From: Chitinophagaceae bacterium
GTDB lineage: Bacteria > Bacteroidota > Bacteroidia > Chitinophagales > Chitinophagaceae
Reading direction: 5' to 3'
Assembly (NCBI GenBank): GCA_947452875.1
Contig: CANGEZ010000014.1
Coordinates: 1 to 17,006 of the forward strand
DNA: 17,006 bases
Shown: in pieces, positions 6,678 to 13,821 of the stretch
Layout of the letters: every line of letters starts with the position of its first letter
Numbering within the stretch: the stretch's first letter is position 1
Notes under the pieces: model-generated
The model's database searches: none
What the model saw: only the letters and a program-made list of their open reading frames with translations
What the model was told of the DNA's origin: nothing
Program-made: the position numbers and the translations under genes

Positions 6678-9600
6678 ATGAAAAAAATTTTAACACTCGC
6701 AATTCTTGTCATTGCAGGACTGACAAGTAAAGCGCAAATTGAGAAAGTTACCTATAGAGGTGCCTTCGCTCCAGCTCCTGCTGCACCATGGACAGACACA
6801 TGGACAGAGTGGGATCCTCAAAACCACGTTTATCCAAGCACTTCAGCTGCTCCAACTGGAGGAAGTTTAGTAAAAATTCCAGCATCAGGTGCTAATGCAG
6901 TGATTTCAACTAACACAACTTGGTCTAAAAACAACACCTACATTATTGCAGGTTTAGTTTACGTAAAAGCAGGTGTTACTTTAACTATTGAAGCAGGTAC
7001 TACAATTTTCGGTAGTAACGCTTATCCTAACTCTGCTTTGGTTGTAACAAAAGGTGCAAAAGTTATAGCTATTGGCACTCCTGATCAACCAATTGTATTC
7101 ACATCAATGTATCCTGCAGGTCAAAGACATCCAGGTGATTGGGGTGGTGTCATTTTGTTAGGTAAAGCTCCTTACAATGGGGTTTCAAGTTCAACTTCAC
7201 CTATTCCAAATACTTTTGGTATCAACTATATTGAGGGTATCACTGAAGTTAACAATTCTGCTACTACAGGCGAAAGCACTGAATTTGGTGGTGGAACTTC
7301 TCCTATTTCAAATGACAATTCTGGCACTTTAAAATATGTAAGAATTGAATTCGGTGGTTACATCTTTGCTCAAAACAAAGAAATCAACGGTTTAACAATG
7401 GGTGGCGTTGGTAATGGTACTACTATTGACTACGTACAGTGTTCATATATCAATGATGATGCTTTCGAATGGTTTGGTGGTAATGTAAATTGTAGCCATT
7501 TGATTTCTTATCGTGGTGTTGATGATGAGTGGGATACTGATAACGGTTTCAGCGGAGCCGTTCAATATTGCTTAGGTGTTCGTGATCCACAAGTTGGTGA
7601 TAACAGTTATTCATTGGCTTCTGGTGCTTCTACTTCAGAAGGTTATGAGTCTGATAATGATGCTAATGGTTCTGACAACAATCCAAGAACTAAAGCTTTG
7701 TTCACTAACATTACTAACATCGGACCATTACGTGGTGACAATAGTGCTGCTATGCAAGCATCTATTCACCCAGCATTCAGAAGATCTGCACGTATCAGAA
7801 GAAATTCAGAATTGAAAATTTTCAATTCAATTTTGTCTGATTATCCTACAGGTTTGATGATTGATAATGCTTTGGGTAACACAGGTCAAGCTTTTGTTGA
7901 TGGAAGAGCAAAATTCAAAAACAACATCTTGAGTGGTACTAAAGTTGGTGGTTTAACTGAAACAGCTGGTACTTTACCAACAGGATTCAGTGCAAGAACT
8001 TTCGTTTTTGCTAACAATAATGACTCTACTTTAAGAGCAGATTCTTTCTTAGTTGCTCCTTATGGTGTTGATACTACACATACATTGGCTGCATGGAGCA
8101 TCAATGCTTTCAAAACAGCTGATTATCGTCCAAAAGAAGATACTACTGGTTATTTAGCAGGACATGGTGCTGATTTTACTGATACAGCATTCAACAATTT
8201 CTCATTGGTAACTTGCCCTACAGTACCAAAACCATCTGCAATTTCAGGTACTTCTTTCTCTGTTACTTCAACTTTAGATTCATTGAAAACTTTCACTGTT
8301 GATGCTATTGCAGGAGCTGATGCTTATGTATGGGGTATCACTGGTGCTTCAGCTGGTAACAAAATTAAATCTGGATTTGGTTCAAGAACTGTAACCTTCC
8401 TTGTAAAGTCTGTTCCTGCTACAGTATTTGTATCAGCTACAAACTATTGTAATCAATCAGATACAAGTGCAGCTACAATTGCATGTGCTTTAAACCCAAC
8501 AACACCAACTGCTATCACTGGTGCTAAGAATTTATACAATTGTACTTCTACTTTGCAAACTTACAAAGTTGCTGCCGTTGCAGGAAACACCTATTCATGG
8601 GCTGTTACTGGAACAGGAAATCAGTTAGTATCTTCAGCTGCTGATTCAGCAGTATTTGCAATGGTTGTTGCAGGTAACGTAGTTGTTACTGCAAAAACTG
8701 CATGTAACCAAACTGGTGTTTCATTTACACAGGCAATCATCAAGTCAACAACACTTGCTGTTCCTGCTTCTATAACTGCTACTACTGTAATTAGCAATGT
8801 ATGTGGTGCTAGAGTTGTTCGTTATACAGCACCAGTATTACCTACAGGAACTTCTGGTTACTCATGGTCTTTGGCAGGAATCACTACTTTAGGTGCTTCA
8901 CTTGATTCTGGTGTTTTGAGTGGTGCATCTGCAAGATATATCAGAGTTAAATTTACAAGCAATGCTGCTGCAGCTACAACTGATAGCGTGAGAGTAGCAT
9001 ATACATACGATTGTGGAGTTACTGGAACTAAAGGATTAAAAGTAGCTCTTACTGCTTTAAATGCTCCTGCTGCTCCAACTGCAATTACTATTACTTCTTT
9101 AGGTGCTACAAATTGTGGTCAACCAAGATATCGTTATGCTGCTCCTACAACAGGTCTTCCTGTTGCTACTACAACTGCAGGTGCTGCTACTGGTTGGGAG
9201 TGGTCTTTCACAGGAGTTTTAGGTGCTACTTTCGTTGCTGATTCTGCTAGCACTTCTGCAAGAGTAGTTACTGGTTATTTCACTAGTACTGCTGCTGCTA
9301 CAGTAGCTGTTGGTTCTGGTGATTCAGTTAAATGTCGTTATGCTTCAGCTTGTGGATTTGGTGCTTACAAAGCTTCTAAATTAACTAACACAGCTACCTC
9401 TTCAAATCCTCCAGCTACTCCAGCTTCATTAACTGTTACTTTAGTTTCTGATGTTTGTGGTGCAAGAGTTTACCGTTATGCTGCTCCAGCATTACCTGCT
9501 GGAACTGCTACTAACGCTGCTCCAACTGGATATTATTGGTCATTGCCAACAGGATCTGCTGTTGCCACTTCAGGTACTTTGGATTCAGGTGTATTAAGCG

Positions 9601-10040
9601 GAAGATATATCAGAGTAATCTACACTAGCAATGCTGGTGCTGTTACTGGTGATAGCATCAGAGTTCGTTATACTTCAGCTTGTGGCTTTGGTAACAACAA
9701 AGCGGCTAAGTTGACTAACGTTGCTAAAGTTTGTTTGGCTGGTGCTCCAGTTTATTCAAAAACTACAAACACAATTGATGGTATCAAAGCTCAGGTTTAT
9801 CCAAACCCTAACGCTGGTAACTTCACTGTAAGAATTGAAACTGGTGTTAATGCTAAAGCAAACGCTTCAATCCAGATCATTGACATGAATGGTCGTATGG
9901 TTGAAAACTTCACTGCTGTTAACAACAATGGTTTGATTTCTCAGAACATCAACAATAGCAATTTGACTAACGGTGTTTATACAGTAAGATATACTGTTGG
10001 AACTGTTACTAACGTTATTAAAATGGTAGTTCAGAAATAA
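6678..10040 (+). CDS. Large secreted T9SS protein: beta-helix domain, five Ig-like modules, type A sorting domain
   Basis: The 1120-residue product starts with a signal peptide (MKKILTLAILVIAGLTSKAQ). Residues about 65-510 form a right-handed beta-helix-like domain of a family seen in many Bacteroidota: TTWSKNNTYIIAGLVYVKAG, LTIEAGTTIFG, DWGGVILLGKAP, then EINGLTMGGVGNGTTIDYVQ and DDAFEWFGG. Residues about 512-1020 hold five Ig/PKD-like modules of roughly 85-110 residues; the last three are clear mutual repeats (VCGARVxRYxAP, then SGRYIRVxxTSNA, then SACGFGxxKAxKLTN). Residues about 1035-1120 are a T9SS type A sorting domain (VYPNPNAGNFTVRIE to IKMVVQK), so the protein should cross the outer membrane and be surface-attached or released. 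Codon use is strongly biased (AAC, ATC, TTC, GGT, GCT, CGT), unlike the neighbouring genes, which points to high expression. No catalytic site is recognisable; its function is unknown. Confidence 0.9.
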   Translation: MKKILTLAILVIAGLTSKAQIEKVTYRGAFAPAPAAPWTDTWTEWDPQNHVYPSTSAAPTGGSLVKIPASGANAVISTNTTWSKNNTYIIAGLVYVKAGVTLTIEAGTTIFGSNAYPNSALVVTKGAKVIAIGTPDQPIVFTSMYPAGQRHPGDWGGVILLGKAPYNGVSSSTSPIPNTFGINYIEGITEVNNSATTGESTEFGGGTSPISNDNSGTLKYVRIEFGGYIFAQNKEINGLTMGGVGNGTTIDYVQCSYINDDAFEWFGGNVNCSHLISYRGVDDEWDTDNGFSGAVQYCLGVRDPQVGDNSYSLASGASTSEGYESDNDANGSDNNPRTKALFTNITNIGPLRGDNSAAMQASIHPAFRRSARIRRNSELKIFNSILSDYPTGLMIDNALGNTGQAFVDGRAKFKNNILSGTKVGGLTETAGTLPTGFSARTFVFANNNDSTLRADSFLVAPYGVDTTHTLAAWSINAFKTADYRPKEDTTGYLAGHGADFTDTAFNNFSLVTCPTVPKPSAISGTSFSVTSTLDSLKTFTVDAIAGADAYVWGITGASAGNKIKSGFGSRTVTFLVKSVPATVFVSATNYCNQSDTSAATIACALNPTTPTAITGAKNLYNCTSTLQTYKVAAVAGNTYSWAVTGTGNQLVSSAADSAVFAMVVAGNVVVTAKTACNQTGVSFTQAIIKSTTLAVPASITATTVISNVCGARVVRYTAPVLPTGTSGYSWSLAGITTLGASLDSGVLSGASARYIRVKFTSNAAAATTDSVRVAYTYDCGVTGTKGLKVALTALNAPAAPTAITITSLGATNCGQPRYRYAAPTTGLPVATTTAGAATGWEWSFTGVLGATFVADSASTSARVVTGYFTSTAAATVAVGSGDSVKCRYASACGFGAYKASKLTNTATSSNPPATPASLTVTLVSDVCGARVYRYAAPALPAGTATNAAPTGYYWSLPTGSAVATSGTLDSGVLSGRYIRVIYTSNAGAVTGDSIRVRYTSACGFGNNKAAKLTNVAKVCLAGAPVYSKTTNTIDGIKAQVYPNPNAGNFTVRIETGVNAKANASIQIIDMNGRMVENFTAVNNNGLISQNINNSNLTNGVYTVRYTVGTVTNVIKMVVQK

Positions 10041-10074
10041 TCTTTCTCTTGGTTTAATATTATAGTTAGTAAGA

Positions 10075-10105
10075 AAAAAGGGTCGCTGTTCAAGCGGCCC
10101 TTTTT
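10075..10105 (+). terminator. Intrinsic terminator after the beta-helix gene
   Basis: GGGTCGCT (10080-10087) pairs with AGCGGCCC (10093-10100) with one T-G wobble and a 5-nt loop, preceded by an A run and followed by TTTTT (10101-10105). It begins about 35 bp after the stop codon. Confidence 0.88.
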
Positions 10106-10121
10106 CTATTTATATAAATGC

Positions 10122-10177
10122 TTAACAATTGCGTAACCATTTCTTTAGTATTTGATAACACGCATTAATTTACTTTG
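10122..10177 (+). promoter_or_regulatory. Promoter of the small ORF/PlcP-like operon with 11-bp TAAC repeats (Pho-box-like)
   Basis: TAACA at 10123, TAACC at 10134, a weak TTAGT at 10145 and TAACA at 10156 share an exact 11-bp spacing. The -7 element is TTACTTTG at 10170-10177, one mismatch from TAnnTTTG. Offsets from the -7 start are 47, 36, 25 and 14 bp, on the same grid as the promoters at 3563 and 6571. The first two repeats also share flanking bases with the 3563 site: CTTAACA, a short spacer, then GCGTAAC. Confidence 0.65.
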
Positions 10178-10190
10178 AAAAACTTATACA

Positions 10191-10301
10191 ATGAATTTTA
10201 TTAAAAAAATTAGACATCAATTATTTCTATTCGCTATTGATGTTGCCTTTTCCTTTTTTAATCCATTTGAGTCTTCATTAAAGTTTCATAAAATCCATTA
10301 A
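10191..10301 (+). CDS. 36-codon small ORF overlapping the phosphoesterase start (TAATG)
   Basis: The ORF starts at an ATG 13 bp after the -7 element and encodes MNFIKKIRHQLFLFAIDVAF and then SFFNPFESSLKFHKIH, a basic N-terminus followed by one hydrophobic or amphipathic stretch (about residues 10-24). Its TAA shares a base with the ATG of the next gene (TAATG), and the two frames differ, so it is not an N-terminal extension of the phosphoesterase. This arrangement suggests translational coupling: ribosomes ending here would restart on the enzyme gene. It could be a regulatory leader peptide or a small membrane-associated protein. No homolog is recognised, and the short length means coding is not proven. 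Confidence 0.45.
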   Translation: MNFIKKIRHQLFLFAIDVAFSFFNPFESSLKFHKIH

Positions 10302-11152
10302 TGGATACAACAAAAAAAAGAAAGATTGACATTCTGGTTCTTTCGGATATTCATTTAGGAACCTATGGTTGTCATGCTAAAGAATTGTTGCATTATTTAA
10401 AATCAGTTAAACCCAAAGTACTGATTTTGAATGGCGACATTATAGACATTTGGCAATTCAGCAAAAGATACTGGCCAAAATCTCACATGAAAGTCATCAA
10501 GCATTTTATGACCTGGATGAATAAAGGAGTAAAAGTATATTACATCACCGGCAATCATGATGAGATGTTGAGGAAGTTTGTTGGATTCAAAATGGGAGGA
10601 TTGAAAATTGTGAACAAAGTAATTCTTGATTTAGATAATGGTAAAAAAGCTTGGTTCTTTCATGGTGATGTATTTGATGTTACGATGCAGCATAGTAAAT
10701 GGCTTGCCAAATTAGGCGCAGTGGGCTATGACACGTTGATTTTGATTAATCGTTTTGCCAATTTTATTTCAGAAAAAATATTCAAAAGAGGCAAATTATC
10801 GCTGTCCAAAAAAATTAAAAATGGCGTGAAGTCGGCTGTGAAATTTATCAATCAGTTTGAACAAATTGCAGCGGATATTGGCATTAGCAATCAATATGAT
10901 TATGTTGTATGCGGACATATACATCAACCGGAAATGAGAAAAATCGAGAATCAACATGGTTCCATTATGTATCTGAACAGTGGCGACTGGATTGAAAATC
11001 TCACTGCTTTAGAGTATAATAACAACGAGTGGAAAATTTATCATTTTGATCAGGAAGCATTCAAAAAGGAAATTCACGAAGAGGAAGAAGAATTAAATGA
11101 TAGTAAATTATTTGAAAATCTAGTTGAGGAATTCAATCTGATGAAATCGTAA
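10301..11152 (+). CDS. PlcP-like metallophosphoesterase (annotated in related genomes as UDP-2,3-diacylglucosamine diphosphatase)
   Basis: This is a 283-residue calcineurin-like phosphoesterase with no signal peptide. The metal-binding motifs are complete: SDIHLG with D16 and H18, NGD46, GNHDE at 84-88, HGD at 121-123, and GHIH at 204-207. The sequence resembles PlcP more than classical LpxH: it has GNHDE rather than the GNRD of E. coli LpxH, plus HLGTYGCHA, YWPKSHMKV, LRKFVGFKMGG and LNSGDWIENLTA, which match the PlcP family pattern as I recall it. PlcP of rhizobia and marine bacteria cleaves phospholipid head groups to give diacylglycerol under phosphate starvation. The Glu-rich C-terminus (about 252-283) is an addition. 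The Pho-like promoter and the glycosyltransferase gene 124 bp downstream support a lipid-remodelling role. A lipid A role (LpxH-type) remains the alternative. Confidence 0.75.
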   Translation: MDTTKKRKIDILVLSDIHLGTYGCHAKELLHYLKSVKPKVLILNGDIIDIWQFSKRYWPKSHMKVIKHFMTWMNKGVKVYYITGNHDEMLRKFVGFKMGGLKIVNKVILDLDNGKKAWFFHGDVFDVTMQHSKWLAKLGAVGYDTLILINRFANFISEKIFKRGKLSLSKKIKNGVKSAVKFINQFEQIAADIGISNQYDYVVCGHIHQPEMRKIENQHGSIMYLNSGDWIENLTALEYNNNEWKIYHFDQEAFKKEIHEEEEELNDSKLFENLVEEFNLMKS

Positions 11153-11276
11153 TAAAAATCTCATTAAAGTTGATACGTTTCAAATGATAGTAAAGGATAC
11201 TTAAATTCAAAAGTAAAAATTCAAAAGTGGGAATTCTGGTAAGAGAAATAAACAGTTTTCTCTTTATAATTAACAA

Positions 11277-12368
11277 ATGAAAATTTTATACGCCATACAA
11301 GGAACAGGCAACGGGCATATCAGTCGGGCAAGAGACATCATTCCTATTTTGCAAAAAAAAGGAGATTTGGATATTTTGATTTCCGGCATTCAAGCTGATG
11401 TAAGTTTGCCATATGAAGTGAAGTATAAATTTAAAGGCTTAAGCTTCATATTTGGAAAAAATGGTGGCATCGATTTATTGAATACTTATAAAAAAAGTAA
11501 TCTCCGAAATTTATATAAAGAAATTCAACAATTGCCAATAACAGCGTATGATTTGGTGATTAGTGATTTTGAACCAGTGAGCTCATGGGCGGCAAAAACA
11601 AATAACATTCCTTGTATTGGATTGAGTCATCAAGCTGCAGTCATCAATAAAAAATCTCCAAAGTCAAAAAATTCAGACATCATTGGTAAGATGGTTTTAA
11701 AAAATTATGCACCTGTAACAGAGGCTTATGGTTTTCATTTTAAAAAGTATGATGAAAACATTTTTACACCTGTAATCAGAACACAAATCAGAGAAGCTAA
11801 ACCCAAAAAATTAGGACATTACACGGTTTATCTTCCTGCATACAGTGATGATCGTATCATTAAAGTTTTAGGCGAAATAAAAGGAGTGAGATGGGAAGTG
11901 TTTAGCAAACATACGAAAAAGGAAAGTATTAATAACAACGTTCACATACGACCTATCAATAATGAACAATTCATTAATAGTATGTTGTCGTGCACCGGAA
12001 TGCTTTGTGGTGCTGGTTTTGAGACGCCTGCCGAAGCTTTGTTTTTAAAGAAAAAACTAATGGTGATTCCCATGAAGGGCCAGTACGAACAACAATGTAA
12101 TGCTGCAGCTTTGAAAGAAATGGGAGTTCCGGTAATCAAATCATTAAAGTTGAAGCATATTGAAAAAATAATTTCATGGGTTAGTTTGGCTCAACATATT
12201 CCGGTTGATTATTCAAATGATACAGAAGTTATTATTGATGAGATTATCAAAAAAAATAAATCTAAAAAAACCACACCGGTTTTAGAAATTGGTAAAAAAA
12301 TTGATTCTTATAAAAAGCTGAAGTCGAAAAGTTTTGGTAAGATTTTAGAAGGATTGTCAAAAGGATAA
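11277..12368 (+). CDS. GT-B fold glycosyltransferase, candidate glycolipid synthase
   Basis: The 363-residue protein lacks a signal peptide and membrane segments. Its N-terminal half opens with MKILYAIQGTGNGHISRARD, the glycine-rich acceptor-side loop of UDP-glucuronosyltransferase/MurG-like enzymes, and ISDFEP at 95-100 follows. The C-terminal half has the nucleotide-sugar donor signature GAGFETPAEALFLKKKLMVI at 245-264 with KGQYEQQCNAAAL at 267-279. It looks like the archaeal/bacterial MJ1255-type transferase family, whose acceptors are mostly unknown. The last 35 residues are Lys-rich and could help membrane contact. The gene is 124 bp after the PlcP-like gene and only 4 bp before the GH1 gene. 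In proteobacteria plcP is paired with agt, a glycosyltransferase that sugars the diacylglycerol PlcP releases; by analogy this protein may make glycosyl-diacylglycerol. That substrate is inference. Confidence 0.78.
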   Translation: MKILYAIQGTGNGHISRARDIIPILQKKGDLDILISGIQADVSLPYEVKYKFKGLSFIFGKNGGIDLLNTYKKSNLRNLYKEIQQLPITAYDLVISDFEPVSSWAAKTNNIPCIGLSHQAAVINKKSPKSKNSDIIGKMVLKNYAPVTEAYGFHFKKYDENIFTPVIRTQIREAKPKKLGHYTVYLPAYSDDRIIKVLGEIKGVRWEVFSKHTKKESINNNVHIRPINNEQFINSMLSCTGMLCGAGFETPAEALFLKKKLMVIPMKGQYEQQCNAAALKEMGVPVIKSLKLKHIEKIISWVSLAQHIPVDYSNDTEVIIDEIIKKNKSKKTTPVLEIGKKIDSYKKLKSKSFGKILEGLSKG

Positions 12369-12372
12369 AATT

Positions 12373-13728
12373 ATGTTTATTTCAAGAGAGGGATTTGGTA
12401 AAGACTTTAGCTGGGGTGTTTCAACTGCTGCATTTCAAATTGAAGGTGCCACTCAAAAGCATGGAAAAGGATTGTCTATTTGGGATGATTTTACTCAGAA
12501 AAATAATAAGATAAGAAACAATCACAATGCCAATATTGCCTGTGATTATTATCATAAATACCCGGAAGATATTTATCACATCAAAGAGCTTTCAATACCT
12601 AATTACAGGTTTTCAATTTCATGGGCAAGAATATTGCCTAATGGAACAGGACTAATTAATCAGCAGGGGATTGATTATTACAAACGTGTTATTGATTACT
12701 GTTTAGAGCTAGGCATTGAACCTTGGATTACCTTATATCATTGGGATTTGCCATTGGAGTTAGAAAAGAAAGGAGGATGGTCAAACAGAGATATTATTCA
12801 TTGGTTTGCAGAATATGCAGAAGTTTGTGTTAAGCATTTTGGTTATGCTGTAAAAAATTGGATCGTATTAAACGAACCCATGGTGTTTACAGGTGCTGGA
12901 TATTTTTTGGGTGTGCATGCTCCCGGAGTAAAAAGCTTGGATAAATTTATGGCTGCTGCTCATCATGCATCATTATGTCAATCAATCGGTGCCCGTATCA
13001 TTAAATCATATTTGCCGGAAAGTAAAGTGGGAACTACATTTTCATATTCACATCTGGAGCCGTATAGATTGTTTCATGAAAAAGATGAAGCAGCTGCAAA
13101 AAGAGTGGATGCGTTATTGAATCGACTTTTTATTGAACCCTTATTGGGCTTTGGATATCCTGTAAAAGATTTACCTTTTTTAAGTGGAATCGAAAAGTAT
13201 ATCAAATCTGATGATGAAAAAACACTTCCATTTGACATGGATTTTATTGGGTTACAGAATTATACTAGAGAAATGGTTAAGCACTCTTCAGTAATTCCAC
13301 TGATCAATGCGAAAATCATTAAAGCGAGTAAGAGAAATGTTACTTCGTTTACACAGATGGATTGGGAAGTATTTCCTCGAGCTATTTATCTTTCATTGAA
13401 AAGATTACATGCTTATAAAAAAATTAAAGAAATAATCGTAACAGAGAATGGTGCTGCTTTTGAAGACAATATTGAAAATGGAATTATTAATGACGAAAAA
13501 AGAAGAAAGTTTTTAGAAGACAATATCCATGAGGTGTATCGAGCAAAAAAAGAAGGGGTAAATGTAAAGGGTTATTTTATTTGGACTTTAACTGACAATT
13601 TTGAATGGGCAGAAGGCTATCATCCTAGATTTGGAATTATTCATATAGATTTTAAAACACAAAAAAGAACGATAAAGGCTTCTGGCAATTGGTATGCTCA
13701 GTTTTTAAAAAATGAGGTTCATTTATAA
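12373..13728 (+). CDS. Cytoplasmic GH1 family glycosidase (beta-glucosidase-like)
   Basis: This is a full-length (451 residues) glycoside hydrolase family 1 enzyme, a retaining (beta/alpha)8-barrel. Visible signatures are the N-terminal FSWGVSTAAFQIEGA (12-26), TLYHWDLP (120-127), the acid/base motif NEP (E168 in VLNEPM), the nucleophile motif TENG (E358 in IIVTENGAAF) and the sugar-binding TDNFEWAEGYHPRFG (407-421). Both catalytic glutamates and the conserved Gln, His and Trp of the substrate site are present, so it should be active. There is no signal peptide, so it acts in the cytoplasm. It starts 4 bp after the glycosyltransferase stop and is almost certainly co-transcribed with it. GH1 enzymes usually split beta-glucosides or 6-phospho-beta-glucosides. 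In this context glycolipid turnover, or transglycosylation as in the plant GH1 galactolipid enzyme SFR2, is a possible but untested role. Confidence 0.92.
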   Translation: MFISREGFGKDFSWGVSTAAFQIEGATQKHGKGLSIWDDFTQKNNKIRNNHNANIACDYYHKYPEDIYHIKELSIPNYRFSISWARILPNGTGLINQQGIDYYKRVIDYCLELGIEPWITLYHWDLPLELEKKGGWSNRDIIHWFAEYAEVCVKHFGYAVKNWIVLNEPMVFTGAGYFLGVHAPGVKSLDKFMAAAHHASLCQSIGARIIKSYLPESKVGTTFSYSHLEPYRLFHEKDEAAAKRVDALLNRLFIEPLLGFGYPVKDLPFLSGIEKYIKSDDEKTLPFDMDFIGLQNYTREMVKHSSVIPLINAKIIKASKRNVTSFTQMDWEVFPRAIYLSLKRLHAYKKIKEIIVTENGAAFEDNIENGIINDEKRRKFLEDNIHEVYRAKKEGVNVKGYFIWTLTDNFEWAEGYHPRFGIIHIDFKTQKRTIKASGNWYAQFLKNEVHL

Positions 13729-13788
13729 ATCTATAATTCTTCCATTAAACTGTTATAATCTCTTTTAACCAGTGTTCAACAATTCGAT

Positions 13789-13796
13789 TAGTTTTG
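13789..13796 (+). promoter_or_regulatory. -7 promoter element of the metallo-hydrolase gene
   Basis: TAGTTTTG matches the Bacteroidota -7 consensus TAnnTTTG exactly, 26 bp before the ATG at 13822 and inside the 93-bp gap after the GH1 gene. No clear -33 TTG is seen at the usual spacing. It suggests that the next gene can be transcribed independently of the glycosidase operon. Confidence 0.55.
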
Positions 13797-13821
13797 TGTT
13801 TTAAATACAACAAAACTAATA

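Noticed and set aside
7576..7815. Overlapping plus-strand reading frame inside the beta-helix gene
   Set aside because: It is out of frame with a long, domain-supported gene and is explained by that gene's codon bias.
11203..11228. Direct repeat AAATTCAAAAGT in the gap between the phosphoesterase and glycosyltransferase genes
   Set aside because: Two short AT-rich copies 14 bp apart, with no -7 element or hairpin nearby; insufficient for a regulatory call.
13742..13796. Possible fourth Pho-like repeat array before the metallo-hydrolase gene
   Set aside because: TAAC at 13766 and CAAC at 13777 are 11 bp apart, but they lie 23 and 12 bp from the -7 element, off the 14/25/36 grid of the other three promoters, and no further copies are present.
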